From: Rhodosorus marinus
Taxonomy: Eukaryota; Rhodophyta; Stylonematophyceae; Stylonematales; Stylonemataceae
DNA length: 64,000 bases
Direction: 5' to 3'
Assembly (NCBI GenBank): GCA_029953675.1
Contig: JAMWBK010000013.1
Location: forward strand, 186,001-250,000
The position numbers and the translations under genes were made by a program. This document shows, one piece after another, positions 46,818-58,241 of the stretch. The first letter of the stretch is position 1. Every line of letters begins with the position of its first letter. The notes beneath the pieces are model-generated. The model ran no database searches and was not told the origin of the DNA. It saw only the letters and a list, made by a program, of their open reading frames with translations.

Positions 46818-48670
46818 TCAGCGAAGCAGGTGTCGAAGTAACAAGAAGAGGAAATAGGCGATGACAACGTTGAGGATGACGGCGACGAGGATTGCTGATC
46901 GGCGGGTCCACGCATCATAAAACTCCTCGCGCATTTCGCTCGGTAATCCCACCCGCGAGGGCAACGACGAATATGTATTCCCGTACACGACCCCAAGGTC
47001 CCGAGCAATATCAATTGAAGCCGACGGCATCGCGAAAGTCTTCGCACGTCTTCGCATCTGAAAATTATGTATATAGGCGTAGGAGAGGGTAATTCAGTGG
47101 TCAGGCTCCGAGTGGGGAGGGCTATACAAGCTCCGAGTTCACCTCAGCGAGACGTTCCGGATCTCCCAACCACTCGCTCGCGGTTGCTCCAATAACGTCT
47201 GCATCGGTTGAGTAAATGCCTAGATCATTGTCCACAACAAACTGCATGTTTCCCTCCTCTTGACCAGGCAAGTAGGCGAATATGATCATTGGAAGGCCCT
47301 TAACAAACGCTTCTGCGACGGTTCCAGGTCCCGCTTTGGTCACCAGAAGATCACTAGCTTCCATCCATTCACTGATATTGTCCGTAAAGCCTGCGAAGCA
47401 ACCGCCATAGTCCGGCCCTTACGTTAAAACAGACCGCACGGAGTGGTATGGGAGACTTTGCGACTATGCTTACCGAGTACTTCCACTTCCACGGGCCATG
47501 TGTGATTGGCCAGACTAGTCTTGAGCTTGCGATTGTTCCCACAGACAATCACCAGCTTGGCACCGTTCGGACCGAGTTCCTTGTTGATGTGCCTCGCGAC
47601 GGCTTCAGAGATCAATTCCAAGTTACCCATACCATCACCTCCGCCCATCAGCAGGATCACTGGTTTGCTGACCGAAAGGCCAAGCTTTTCACGTTTTCCG
47701 AACCTATCCGTCTTGTCATCCCAGAACTCACGTCGAAGCTATTTGAGAGAGATGGGGGGCGCGAGGAGGTCATTAGAGCGATCGATTCTCAACGTACGGG
47801 ACCAGACTTTGAGGCACTTACTGCGAGCCCGTAGACCTTCAATTTCGAATTCTTCATCCCAAACTTGATGGCAAGGGTTCGAACCGGTTCGCTGGGTATG
47901 TAGGTCATTTCGCTGTCCTTGTTGAACCACATGGGATGCGCATCGCCGTAGTCCGTAACGACGGTGGAGAAGATCTAGTAACCAGATGGTGTCCGAATAA
48001 GGCTTTCGGCATAAATGAATGCCTCTAGCAGAATCAGGAGGAGTCGAAATAGTGCTCACCGGAGTTGGTTTCAGATCAATGCATCTGATGCGCCGTAACA
48101 CATTGTTGGTAAGGCGATTCACCATGGGATGAACGGAAACGATGACATCTGGTTGGGTCTCGCTAAGGAATGCCTTGAGCTTGTCATGAACCATAACCTG
48201 CCACATCTGCTCCTGAAACCAGCGGGTTGGCGGAAGCTTTCCGTACCAATAAACCACCATCCACATCACCGGGTACTTGGCAACAAGTCTGTACCACCAT
48301 GGGTACGTACTGAACGGCCATCCCGCGATCTCGACCCACAGATCAACCGTTGATACAGAAACGTTGTCCTTGTACAGATGCTTGAACGCATCCGTGAGAG
48401 CGTTTGCGCTGGCTCGATGACCTACTCAGAACAGAAAACAAAGAGATCCCGTCAGCCTCCACGTCGAGATGGATTCAGCGCTGGAATTGCACACGAACCT
48501 CCTCCAGTCTCAGACATCAAAATCAATACTTTCATCGGCCAGACGCTGTTTTGCCTATCCAAAGACTCCCCGTCTAGCAACGGATCACCAAGATGCCCAT
48601 CCTCCCCATCCTGCTGAGCAGACAGCAACGGCGTCCGCTCAGCCTCATACCCTAGACTTTCTACAACCAT
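46818..48670 (-). CDS. Monogalactosyldiacylglycerol synthase (plant type, GT28)
   Basis: Transfers galactose from UDP-Gal to diacylglycerol, making MGDG, the main thylakoid lipid, at the plastid envelope. Exons (minus) are 48670-48499, 48421-48060, 47974-47822, 47738-47474, 47390-47128 and 47057-46818, giving 484 aa. Hallmarks are V-L-I-L-M-S-E-T-G-G-G-H-R-A-S-A near residue 50, V-S-V-H-P-M, T-V-V-T-D, L-L-M-G-G-G-D-G-M-G, C-G-N-N, and T-K-A-G-P-G-T-V-A-E-A with P-G-Q-E-E-G-N in the donor site. The N-terminus is only about 45 residues before the domain, so any transit peptide is short. Unusually, the C-terminus adds about 50 residues ending in one hydrophobic helix (A-I-L-V-A-V-I-L-N-V-V-I-A-Y-F) and R-H-L-L-R, which suggests tail anchoring. 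Confidence 0.93.
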
Positions 48671-49451
48671 CCCTCTTATTCCATCAGTCGACCCAAAAGT
48701 AACACCACACCACTCCCGATCACAATCCCCTACTCCACCCCCAAACTCCCCCTGACCGACCCAAAAAAATTTTAGCCTTCAAAACTAGCCTTCCTAACAG
48801 AAGACTCAACTACTCTCCAATTCCTTTCCCCTCCTTACTCCAGAGCTGCTCCTACACCTCTTCTCCAACCTCCCCAGACCATCACTCAGTCTCCCTCCCC
48901 AACCCAAACAACATGTACTAACACTTTTTTTTTCAACAAACATCAATTCACATATAATCGTCTCTACAAATATTCAATCAACATTGCAAATATACAATAT
49001 ACGTTAACATTTTAAACATACATTCTTAATATATTTTATTGACTGAATAATATACGACGCTAAAGCTAAATTTAAGAAAATGTCAATCCCATTTTTCATC
49101 GAGGACTTTTTGTTTTACTCATTCCCCCCCCCCCCCTTCTCCGTCGCCATCTTTGTCCTCAAGATTTTCAAATCAACCCGACAAAATTCCCCTTGGTCAG
49201 TTCACATCCTTTTTTGTAAACAGACCAAAAGAAGCTAAAATCCCAAGTTTGTTACGATGCAAGCTAGTTATATCTACCCCCCTTAAGTTTTAGGGTGACA
49301 ATGACGTGCCGAAAGGTAAGGGGGAGGAGGAGGATCGCAGAACATTACAAAATGGACGCGCGCCAGTGGATGTGGTAGTTTGTTTTTTAAAAACTTTTGG
49401 ACCAGTAAAATATTTTGATTGATTTTTGGATTGAACTGTTTGCCGTTTGGG
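48671..49451. other. MGD leader and spacer
   Basis: C-rich (+) leader to about 48910, then AT-rich DNA. No gene. Confidence 0.4.
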
Positions 49452-50701
49452 TCAGATGAACCGGAAGTTCTTCGCAGATGAGTAGAGCTTCCTTAGGAGC
49501 ATGACGTTGAGGCTGTGTCCTGGTCGTAGAGATTCGTATCGACCTGATATCACTCCTCCTAATCGAAGATCTCCCAGTGCGTCCAGGCCCTGTTTGGTTT
49601 TTGATTTTGAGAGAGGAAAGGTTTTCGGTTTTAGGAGGACCCCTGGGCGGAGGAGGATGACGTTGGGAGGGGGTTTTGGGGAGGGTTGTTTGAAGCTTTC
49701 TGAGACGAGGTCCTTGCCTTGTGCATGCTTGGCTCTTTGGAGAACCGGAGGCCTTCCTTATTGATAACAGATCCGTCGTTGTTGAACGCAACGGTATTGT
49801 CCAGGTTGGATCCTCGGGCAAGGTTCTGGGCACGTAGCGGCTCCAGATCTGACATGAATCCGAACGTCCGCGCCTCAAAGACATTACGTTTGATGAATTC
49901 TGACCTCCAATAAGAGAACGATTGGGGCTGCATCCGAGTCCCGAAATCTAGATGGACGGAAATGTTCAGGTCCCCTTCTGGGTCCGCATTTTCGAGCGGT
50001 GATAGCTTTGCCCAGCGACTGTTAGCATCTTCTTGGCTCACAGCTATCTCGCTCAGAACCTGTAACCCAGGGCTTGTATCAGCACAGCTGTCCAGTTGGT
50101 CGCCCATGGCATAGCAAAAGCGCAGAAATCGGTCAACTCACCTGCACCTTCTTTAGACTCGAGTTTGCTTCAACGAGAGTCCTCCGAGACAGAAAATCCT
50201 CTGTGAAACTCTTGGAAGAGCCATCCATTCCAGGAATTTCACTTCCGCGAACAACGACTCTGGCGTTGTCAATCCCAGCTCCAGAGAATGCCGCAAGAAG
50301 GTGTTCCACTGTGCTGACTCGCCATGTTCCTACACAGACAGTTCGGTGTTTAGCAGCTGGAATCCTTCGCCAGTCTCCAAAATCGATGTTCTTACTAGCC
50401 GGATCTTCATCTTGCTTCTCCAAAGTCACTCCGAGGTAGGATGAACCCTTCACCAGTTCCCAGCTGGCAGGGATCTGAACCTGTTCATTTCCATCTTGGA
50501 TGAAGACGATACCTGATCCAGGTTCACCTGGAAGCACTTTGATATCAACCCTCTCCCCTACGACCGGTTCAGTTCAGTTTCCAACCCGACCAGGTCAGCA
50601 GAAAGCTCGGTACGTATAGGTTTTTGACTTTACTCACCTGTGTGTAGGCCAACGCCACTAAAATTCAGCTCGCTTACTGTGGATTGAGAAACAGGAGCCA
50701 T
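49452..50701 (-). CDS. lpxC: UDP-3-O-acyl-N-acetylglucosamine deacetylase (LpxC)
   Basis: Zinc amidase for the committed step of lipid A-type disaccharide synthesis. Exons (minus) are 50701-50638, 50557-50142, 50059-49718 and 49589-49452, giving 319 aa (usual about 305). The zinc ligands are H107 (V-E-H-L-L-A-A), H273 and D277 (H-K-G-L-D), with G-V-G-L-H-T-G at the N-terminus, G-S-E-I-P-G-M-D-G-S-S, R-T-F-G-F and L-R-F-S-K-E. Intron 3 (49590-49717) starts with GCAAGG and ends CAG. No GT donor fits between H-K and L-D, so this is a GC-AG intron. No long transit peptide is present (M-A-P-V-S-Q). Plants and red algae keep this pathway in organelles, the product being uncertain. The gene is divergent from the RNB gene across a minisatellite. 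Confidence 0.93.
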
Positions 50702-52979
50702 CAATCATCTCCAGGAAAGAAGCGTCGGAGCAAGAATACCGATCTCTCGACCGCCCCGCCTTCTTCCCGACGCCTGTTTGCTTGTCCTAGAATTGCTGTT
50801 CTCAGAGTTGCCGCTGCTGTGGATGGGGATAGCGTCACTTGCTAGATCAGAGGGGGAGGATCAGAGCTCTCCATCCTATCCATATAAGAACCAGAATATT
50901 TTGCCTCTTTCCCCTCTTCTGACCCACCAAGGGCACGTCGTTCTTCACTATATCTGTATCGTGCATGCGTAACCTGGGATCCATCAGCATCCCACGTTTC
51001 GAGTTCACGACGAAAGAATACTTGTCATCGCAGTGGAATTTTCGAATGGACATAACATGTAGGATCATGGCGAACAGACAGTTCAGCGACAGCATCAGTC
51101 TCCGAGCAACCAGGCGCACACGGTACGGTCAATCATCATCTTCCTCGTTCTTATACTTCGGGAGGTGAAAACTATGAAGCTGTAACTGCGTAAACGGAGA
51201 TTTGTGATGACGAACTGGGACAGTTTGTCAAGGCACGGTGAACGAAAGGATAAGAGCAACGGAGGAAGCAAGTACGGTCCGCCACAGCCTTACAGAGGAG
51301 GTCCCAGCAATCCCTCCTTTCGAGTTTGGAGACCAAACTAAAAAAGGTATTTTCATGGAGGGAAAGAGCACGTCGATAGACCGATCTGTGTGATCGTAGC
51401 AATATTCAAGACATTTAGTCGAGGATAGACAATACCGAGAAGGGATAATAACACTCGACGGAAGGAATGAGCCTCAAGAACACAGGCGGGCACTAACTCC
51501 GCTACATTAGGAAGAGATCGGAAGCAGCGACCAACAAACCAAGTTGGTTTCCTCAAACCTTTGACGAAACCAGAGATAGTTGCGATCGTAGCGGAGGTGA
51601 TGCCAGGAAACGGAGTCCCTAAGTAAGTCAGATGCGGGAATCCAATGTGATCATCCGATCAATATTCATCCTCAAGAGTCCACCAAGAGATGACCACCGG
51701 TGTCCGTTAGCTCCGTCATCCAACACCGAAGGGCGAGGCCGCCGAGTTCCCCGATATACCTTCCGATCCATCTTCTACTCGGCAGCCTCTCCTTGAGGAA
51801 GCCCTAATATCTCCGAGTTTGTGAGGATGGCAAGGGTTGCCTACCGTGGACTTGTTCCAGCGGCAGCATCGGGATCGAACGCGTTCTGGTTAGCAAGTGA
51901 TATCAGACCTGCGAGGTGTTGTTCAGGAGGTCTTTACCTTTGGGAGTCTTTCTGGTAGTAACCCCAGACTAACGTAACCCCAAGTCTAAAATATATATGT
52001 GTTGCACCCCCTAGATACTCCGGCACAGCCCGAGCATAATCTAGCTCAGCCGGACATTGCTCTGCAAGGATGGGCGTCGCAACCAGTCCGCGAGCGAGCC
52101 TTGCAGAATCGGATAGAGAGTTAGAGATACAGAGAGTGGAGATCCTTAGTTGGGCAGCGTCCAAGCTCTAATCAAAATCTCTGAGCAAGTAGTCAGACGC
52201 GGTCGATCTTCTTCATCGTCAGGAGAATTAAGAGAAGCCCCGGCGTTAGCTGGTGACTTTCATGGGTATCGTTCGTAACCCTGAGGCTGGTCAATGGCCA
52301 GAAGAGAGTGGAGATGAATAGTTGGGCAGCGTCAAACTCGTAATCAAAATCTCTGAGCAAGGAGTCAGACGCGGTCCATCCTCTTCCTCGTCAGGAAGAT
52401 TAAGAAAAGCCCTAGTGCTACTGCCGTTCATCTGCCTATCGTTCCGAACCCTAGAGAAGATCAACGACCGGAGGAGGATGACGACGATGAAACAGAATCT
52501 TCATCCGATAGAGAGAGAGAGCGAGAGCTAGAGCTCATCATCAAAATCTCTGAGCAAGTAGTCAGACGCGGTATATCTTCTTCCTCGTCTGGCTAAGAAA
52601 AAAATCCTGTGGTTGCCAACGTTCATATGCCTATAGTTTGAACCCTAGCGAAGATCAAGGACCGGAGGAGGGTAGGCGACGATTTTTGAAACAGAATCTT
52701 CAGGGAGAGACAGAGAGACTTTAGAGTCCGAAATATCTGAAACAGGAGAAATTCTATTGATCAGTTGGACGAAGTACAGTTACGCTTTCCTTCAAGAACC
52801 AAGACAAGGCCGCGCGGCAGCAGAGGAGTTGTTTGGATGATTCTGTGAGGGAGAGAGTATGGGAATGATTGTATCTGAATGGGAATCTGTGAATATATCA
52901 CTGAAAGTTGGAACTTTTGTTTTCTAGGCTGAAGAAGTGAGTTCGAGTTCTGGAGGTGGTTGGCTGCTGTTGGTAGACG
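50702..52979. other. Divergent intergenic region LpxC / RNB
   Basis: 2.3 kb between divergent starts. It contains the three-unit repeat at 52148-52620 and GA patches at 52685-52715. No credible coding frame in 50702-52147. Confidence 0.4.
52148..52620 (+). repeat. Diverged tandem repeat, three units (about 172-200 bp)
   Basis: Each unit has A-A-T-C-A-A-A-A-T-C-T-C-T-G-A-G-C-A-A-G (or close) then A-G-T-C-A-G-A-C-G-C-G-G-T, near 52171, 52342 and 52541. Each is followed by T-C-T-T-C-[CT]-T-C-G-T-C and a C-C-C-T-A-G-like box. Confidence 0.75.
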
Positions 52980-55900
52980 ATGGAAGCCCTGTTTGTTCAG
53001 AGTGGATTGAAACCTGGTGGTCAGAGGGGTTTTGACAGGACGAGCTCGAGGGTGTGTAAGAGTCAGGGTGCTGTGAGCAGATTTTCGTAAGCACAAGAAC
53101 TCGTGGATGGTTTCTTGTGATGACTGAAGTGAGAGTTTTCTCCTGGGAAACAGCCTTTTTGGAAGAAACCGGAATGCAACCGTGGAGATACAGTCTCGTT
53201 TTCGCCGATGAAAAACGGCAATATGCTTGGATTCGTTGAGGACTCCAAGGGATCAGCCTTTGCTGTCGTGGACGCGCGTGGGACAAAGTTCCTCGTCACT
53301 CAGAAACAGGTTCGTGTTTTGCTCCGCACTGCACTCTGGACCCATCAGCTCCCTTCACCGGATCGATCTGACCAAGGTTTATTCCTCCCAGATCTCCTTC
53401 TCAGGACCCGATTCCGATGTATCCAATCCAGAAGACCTCCAGAGTAAGAAATACAGAAAAGCATTGCCTCTCGACAACATCTCCAGAAACCTGAGCCCTT
53501 CCTCGTCGACAAACAGCGTTCAGGTCGCGAGTTCTAAAACTTGCATCCACCGCATCGAGCAAACTACCATCCCTCTGGAAGGAACGAAGAGGTAAGCAAC
53601 CCCTGTTCCATGTCCTTCGGGGTGCGAGATACACCAAACACTGAAGCCGAACTATGTCATAACTGCTACTCGTAGACAAGGATGCGGCAATAAGCATCGA
53701 GGAATTAGCAGTCTATCTCTTCCAGTCCAGCGGCTCACTTGAGCTCCACGCTGTGTTTGAGCTGGTTCGTGACAACAATCCCTACTTGAAGAAGAAGAGC
53801 AGACAGAAGTAAGAGAAGTCTTTTAGCCACGCGCCGGAGAAGAGCTTCCTCCACCGGATCAACGAGCACCAACCCTGTGTGTGTCTCTCTCTTTCGAGCA
53901 GGAAGGGTGGTGAACTGGTGTTCACGTTCCGTCCCGAGTCTCAAGTTAGAGAGCTAGAAATTCTCTCACAGAACAGTTTGGAGAGGTCCGAGACGCGGGA
54001 GATGCGGTTGGCGAGGATGGAGAGCTCGATACGAGGCGGTGGTGAGGATAGACTGCTCGTCTTCTTGTGGATCCCCAAGCCTTCGAAATCTGATGTTTGG
54101 TGCTCCCTTAGATGAATCGATGCTTTCGGATCAAGACCGGGAAGTGGTGGCATTCATTGAGACGCTTAGCCTATCGATGGGTGCTCGGATGCCGTTGCAG
54201 AAGGGGTTGGACAAAAGCCGAAACTCGCAAGACGCGTTTGAGGTGATGTCAAGGTTAAAGGTGGAGAAAACGCCGCAAGGTGCCTTCCAGGTAGGGCCGT
54301 CCACGCGTCTTTTCAACCTCTCCAATGGAATCTCAGGACTCACACGCATTGCTTTTCGTCATGAACAAGGCAATGGTGATGCTAGGCCGGTTTAAAAAGC
54401 ACGAAAATCTTCATCTCCGTCGTTCATTTCTACATCCAGTTGAGTTTTCATCGGAAGTAATGGAGGTAGGACCACCAACCCCGAGACGATCAGCCTTGCG
54501 CTTGCTAAAAAACACCTGTCTCTCACCTACAGGAACTGAAGAAGAAGCAGTCACATGAATTCGTGGACGTTGATAAGAAGCGAAGAAGAGACCTCACTCA
54601 CCTCGCCTGCTACGGCATCGATACTTCCGATGCCGTAGAGGTCGACGATGCAATCTCCATTGAGCACGGGTCTGAACCCGGGGAACCAGTAAGCTGGCCA
54701 AGTCTATCCATGCGGAGAGTTTTCTTGTTTTTTAAAGCTAACCTCTTCTTTGTCGTCGAAAACAGCCCACGCTATGGGTTCACATCGCCGATCCGACGCG
54801 ATGGTTGGATACCACCGACCAGCTCACAAGAGAAGCTCTAAGACGGTCGTGTTCAGTATACTTACCCACCGAAGACATTCCGATGTTTCCAATGCCAATC
54901 GTGGAATCGATGTTCTCGCTGTTAGCCAAGGAGACCACCGAGGCGCTCAGCATTGGGTTTCAGGTCAATGAGGATGGACGGATCGATGAAGACTATGAAA
55001 TCTGTACATCCCTGGTTTCAACGCAAAAGGTGAGGAAACGAGTTTCGTACCGATACGTTCCTTGCTGCTTCGGACTAAAGTTCGTAGTCGGTTCCGCTTA
55101 GATTACTTATGACGATGTTGATGCGCTTCTCGAGAGTGCTGATGGAGGTGCGTGAACTGGTTAGGACAGGTAGTGTCGCAGTTTTGGGCTGATAAATATT
55201 GTTTTCTCGGTATGCAGACCAAGCCTGGAAAGACTTTCATGATCTGGAAGTGGCTTGTCGGCAACGAAGAGCTTGGAGAACAGGACAGGGTGCTTTTACA
55301 GTTGAGCTTGAAAACCCGAAGCTCAGAGTGGAAGGATTCAATGGAGAAAACCCGAAAGTGTCGATTGAGATCAGCAGAATGGATACCCTGGCGTGGAACA
55401 TTGTTGAGGAGATGATGCTTGCGGCTGGTATGTCCACGGACTATGTGGACTTTCACCTCGGCGTGCTAAAACATACGTTGAAATCGCTGAGAGTTTTCGT
55501 TTTGTTTTTGCGAACGACACTATTTTTCAGGCGAAGTTGCAGGCCGCTTTTGTAAGAAGAATCGAATTCCGGTGGCATTTCGAAGTCAGCTTCCGCCGAA
55601 AGAACCAGTGAGTCATAAGCACAAAAGCCATTTTGGGGGTTGGGGGGAAGGCTATTTCACTGTATAGCAGGCCGCTGACGATTTTCTGTCCTCTGGAAAC
55701 GAACTAGCAGCAGTCCGAAGACGCGGAAGCCAATAGCATTCCTGAGGGCTGCGCTAAGTCGGTAGCTCTGCTAAGATTGATGCGGCCGTCCGAGATAGAT
55801 GTGAGACCTGCTCGGCATTCTGGGATCGGTCTTGACTTATACTCTCAAGTCACCAGTCCGATCAGAAGAGCGACAGACTTGTTGGCACACTTTCAGATCA

Positions 55901-56527
55901 AAGCGTTTCTAAGGGGTAAGCTCTTCCCCGACCGCGATAGTGTGTGGTTCGCTTTCCCTTTGCCTCAATGACACAGTCCCACGTGTTGATTTTATTCGGC
56001 CAGGTGACAAGGTACCGTTTTCCACCGCCAACATGGAGAACTACTTGATGGACATAACACAAGCGGTGAAGCAAATCCGGTAGGTGTTCATCAGATCCAT
56101 TTCCAACCAGTGAGGAAGCACTGGTTGCTCAGACTGACGTGTTGCATTGTCTGTCGAGCTTCAGGGGGATTGAAAACCGAACAAAGAGGTACTGGACTTT
56201 AGAAAGGCTTAGACAGGACGAGATGGAGGGAAAGAGCTTTCAGGAGGGCGTCGTCGTTGGGTACAGAAGCGAGGTATGTGCTCACCGTTTTGCCCATCGC
56301 TTACGGCTAGTCAGTTTGTGGGCTGAGGCATGAACTCGGTTCTTGTCGTTTGGTTGTCTCTGCAGGACAAGCTCATCATCATTGTCATGCTGGACTCGTA
56401 CGCTACTCAAATCAACGCGCGGACTCTGTTCGCGCTTCCTCTAGGGACACGCGTGCTCCTTGAAATTCTAAGCGCTGAACCGAGAAGCAACAACCTGAAA
56501 GCTTTTGTGAGAAAACGTCTTCAGTAG
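52980..56527 (+). CDS. RNB-domain 3'-5' exoribonuclease (RNase II/R, plant RNR1-like)
   Basis: Processive 3'-5' RNA decay and processing, probably in plastid/mitochondrion. Seventeen exons: 52980-53051, 53154-53309, 53392-53443, 53517-53591, 53676-53808, 53902-54041, 54112-54290, 54370-54465, 54533-54688, 54766-55029, 55102-55147, 55218-55427, 55531-55607, 55708-55915, 56004-56079, 56165-56273 and 56366-56527. All are in phase, 736 aa. Exon 1 (M-E-A-L-F-V-Q, Arg-rich) is a plausible transit peptide but the least certain. The catalytic region has I-D331-T-S-D-A-V-E-V-D-D340-A-I-S, then L-W-V-H-I-A-D-P and H-S-G-I-G-L-D-L-Y-S-Q-V-T-S-P-I-R-R. An S1-like OB fold follows. Seventeen exons make it the most intron-dense gene here. 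Confidence 0.88.
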
Positions 56528-57349
56528 ACCGAGCACGTTAATCGAAAACCCGGAAGAGACGAGTTTTCGTTTAACATGCCGTCGTGCGAGGGTTTTCATG
56601 GCACCGTCTGGAGACTTTGATGGACTCATGGCAGACGATGAGGAAACTGACTTTTAGCTACTGCTATCCGATCCTTTTGTTTTCGGATTTGATAACAGAA
56701 AACCAAGCAAAACAAGGCAAAGGAGAGATTTACTTCGTTTTAAGACAAGGAACACAGACTCCTTCGGCGGTGACCGGAGCACTGTCTCCATCCGCTCAAG
56801 CTCACTCTTTCAGACTTTCAGATGTGATGTGCTGGATTGGCTATGACCCTGGCGTGGCTTGAAGAAGTCGAATCCAGATGCTCGACAATACTTTCCCCCC
56901 CCCCCCCGGCAAAAAATAAACGGGAGCGAAAGTCGGCAGCGTGACCATCCTGTTGGAAGCTATCTTGTTGGATCAGAGCTACCGTAGTGTAGGGTTACAG
57001 ATGTGAAAAGGCTGTAGTCGTTTGTTGTTTTTAGAGCAGATCTAGGCTTGTCAAGTCACGTACATCTGAATACGATCCCGTCGCAAGTGGCAATGTCCCC
57101 CTCGATGGGGGGCAGCCTTCCTGGTCAAGTTGAGTATTGAAGCTCACGGTTGGTGAACATTGTGCGCAGGAGCCTCGAGCGCGTGAGCGGAAGCACTGAA
57201 GTAGAGGAGACGATTCTAGAGAGGTTGAAGATCACCTCATTTTGTTTTTTCTTCCTTCTTGAGAAAAGGAGGGATGTGGACGGTTTCCTAATCCATAGGA
57301 GTCGAACAGGAGGGGAAGAAAAAAGTTGTTCACTCAAAAACGAAAAGGG
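56528..57349. other. Intergenic RNB to N6AMT1-like gene
   Basis: Purine-rich run before 57350. An open frame at 56584-56862 has no recognisable homology. A C-run lies at 56894-56905. Confidence 0.4.
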
Positions 57350-58241
57350 ATGGATACCTTCACGAAGGTTTATCCTCCTCAGGAAGACACTTTCTTGCTA
57401 ATCGACGCGATGCTCGCTGATAAGGATCGGCTTCTCGCGCTTCAACCAGGTGGCCTCGCCGTCGAGATCGGGTAAAACACGCCTCCCGCAACCTCAACGA
57501 AGGTCCTCTCCTCTCTAATCACTTCTCTCTGGACTTGGGGCCCGCGTGTTTCTCTACTTCTTCTTATTCTTCTCTTCAAACAGCTGTGGAAGTGGTGAAG
57601 TAACCTCAGAGCTCATCAAGCTCCTCGGGAAGAACCTCTACGTCCTATCAACCGACGTCAATCCCATCGCTCTGGCCCAATGCCAAAATCTGAACATAGT
57701 ACAAGTTAGTACTGCATAAGTGTTGTCATAATATAGAAATACAATCCCCGACACTTTTTAGTACTCTGTACTAAGTGAGACTATAGTACTTCTTAGTACA
57801 TTCCAGGGAACTAATATTTGTTTTTCTTCTTTTTTGTTATTTGTACATTTTACTAACAAGGTGAAACAGTCAGGAAGGTGGGATGTAGTGTTGGCGGATC
57901 TGATGGATTGGCTTCGCGCGGAGGTTGATTTGCTGGTTTTCAATCCACCGTACGTTCCTACTGATGCTGAGGAGTATCTCCGGTCTCTGAAGTGTCGAGA
58001 TATCTCGGCTGCGTGGGCAGGAGGGAGTCGAGGTCGCGAGGTGATCGATCGATTTCTGCCGGAGCTGAGGCGCGTGGTTCGTCCCGGCGGCCTGGTGTAC
58101 CTGGTGGTCCTCGAGAACAACGAGCCGGAGGAGATACTCGAGTTTGTGCGACGAGAGGGTTTCCGTGCGGAAATCGCGATGAGCAGGACGGCCGGTATCG
58201 AGAAATTGCACATTCTTCGGTTTGAGAGGCCCATCGCCTAG
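57350..58241 (+). CDS. HemK2/N6AMT1-type protein glutamine methyltransferase
   Basis: Class I SAM methyltransferase. Relatives (human N6AMT1, yeast Mtq2) methylate the GGQ glutamine of release factor eRF1. Exons are 57350-57471, 57584-57704 and 57861-58241, giving 207 aa, the usual size. Seen: V-Y-P-P-Q-E-D-T-F-L-L near the N-terminus (subfamily-specific), SAM loop V-E-I-G-C-G-S-G-E-V split by intron 1, acidic D-V-N-P, catalytic N109-P-P-Y112-V, and A-W-A-G-G-x-R-G-R-E. No targeting peptide, consistent with a cytosolic role. Intron 2 (57705-57860) is loaded with AGTAC motifs. The TAG stop overlaps the stop of the convergent helicase gene by two bases. Confidence 0.92.

Noticed and set aside
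53444-53516. Reading straight through this interval in the RNB gene
   Set aside because: The through-frame cannot be joined in phase to the next clear exon. Removing a 73-nt GT-AG intron restores phase.
56584-56862. Small ORF after the RNB gene
   Set aside because: No family resemblance, no leader signature, and it overlaps the likely 3' UTR.
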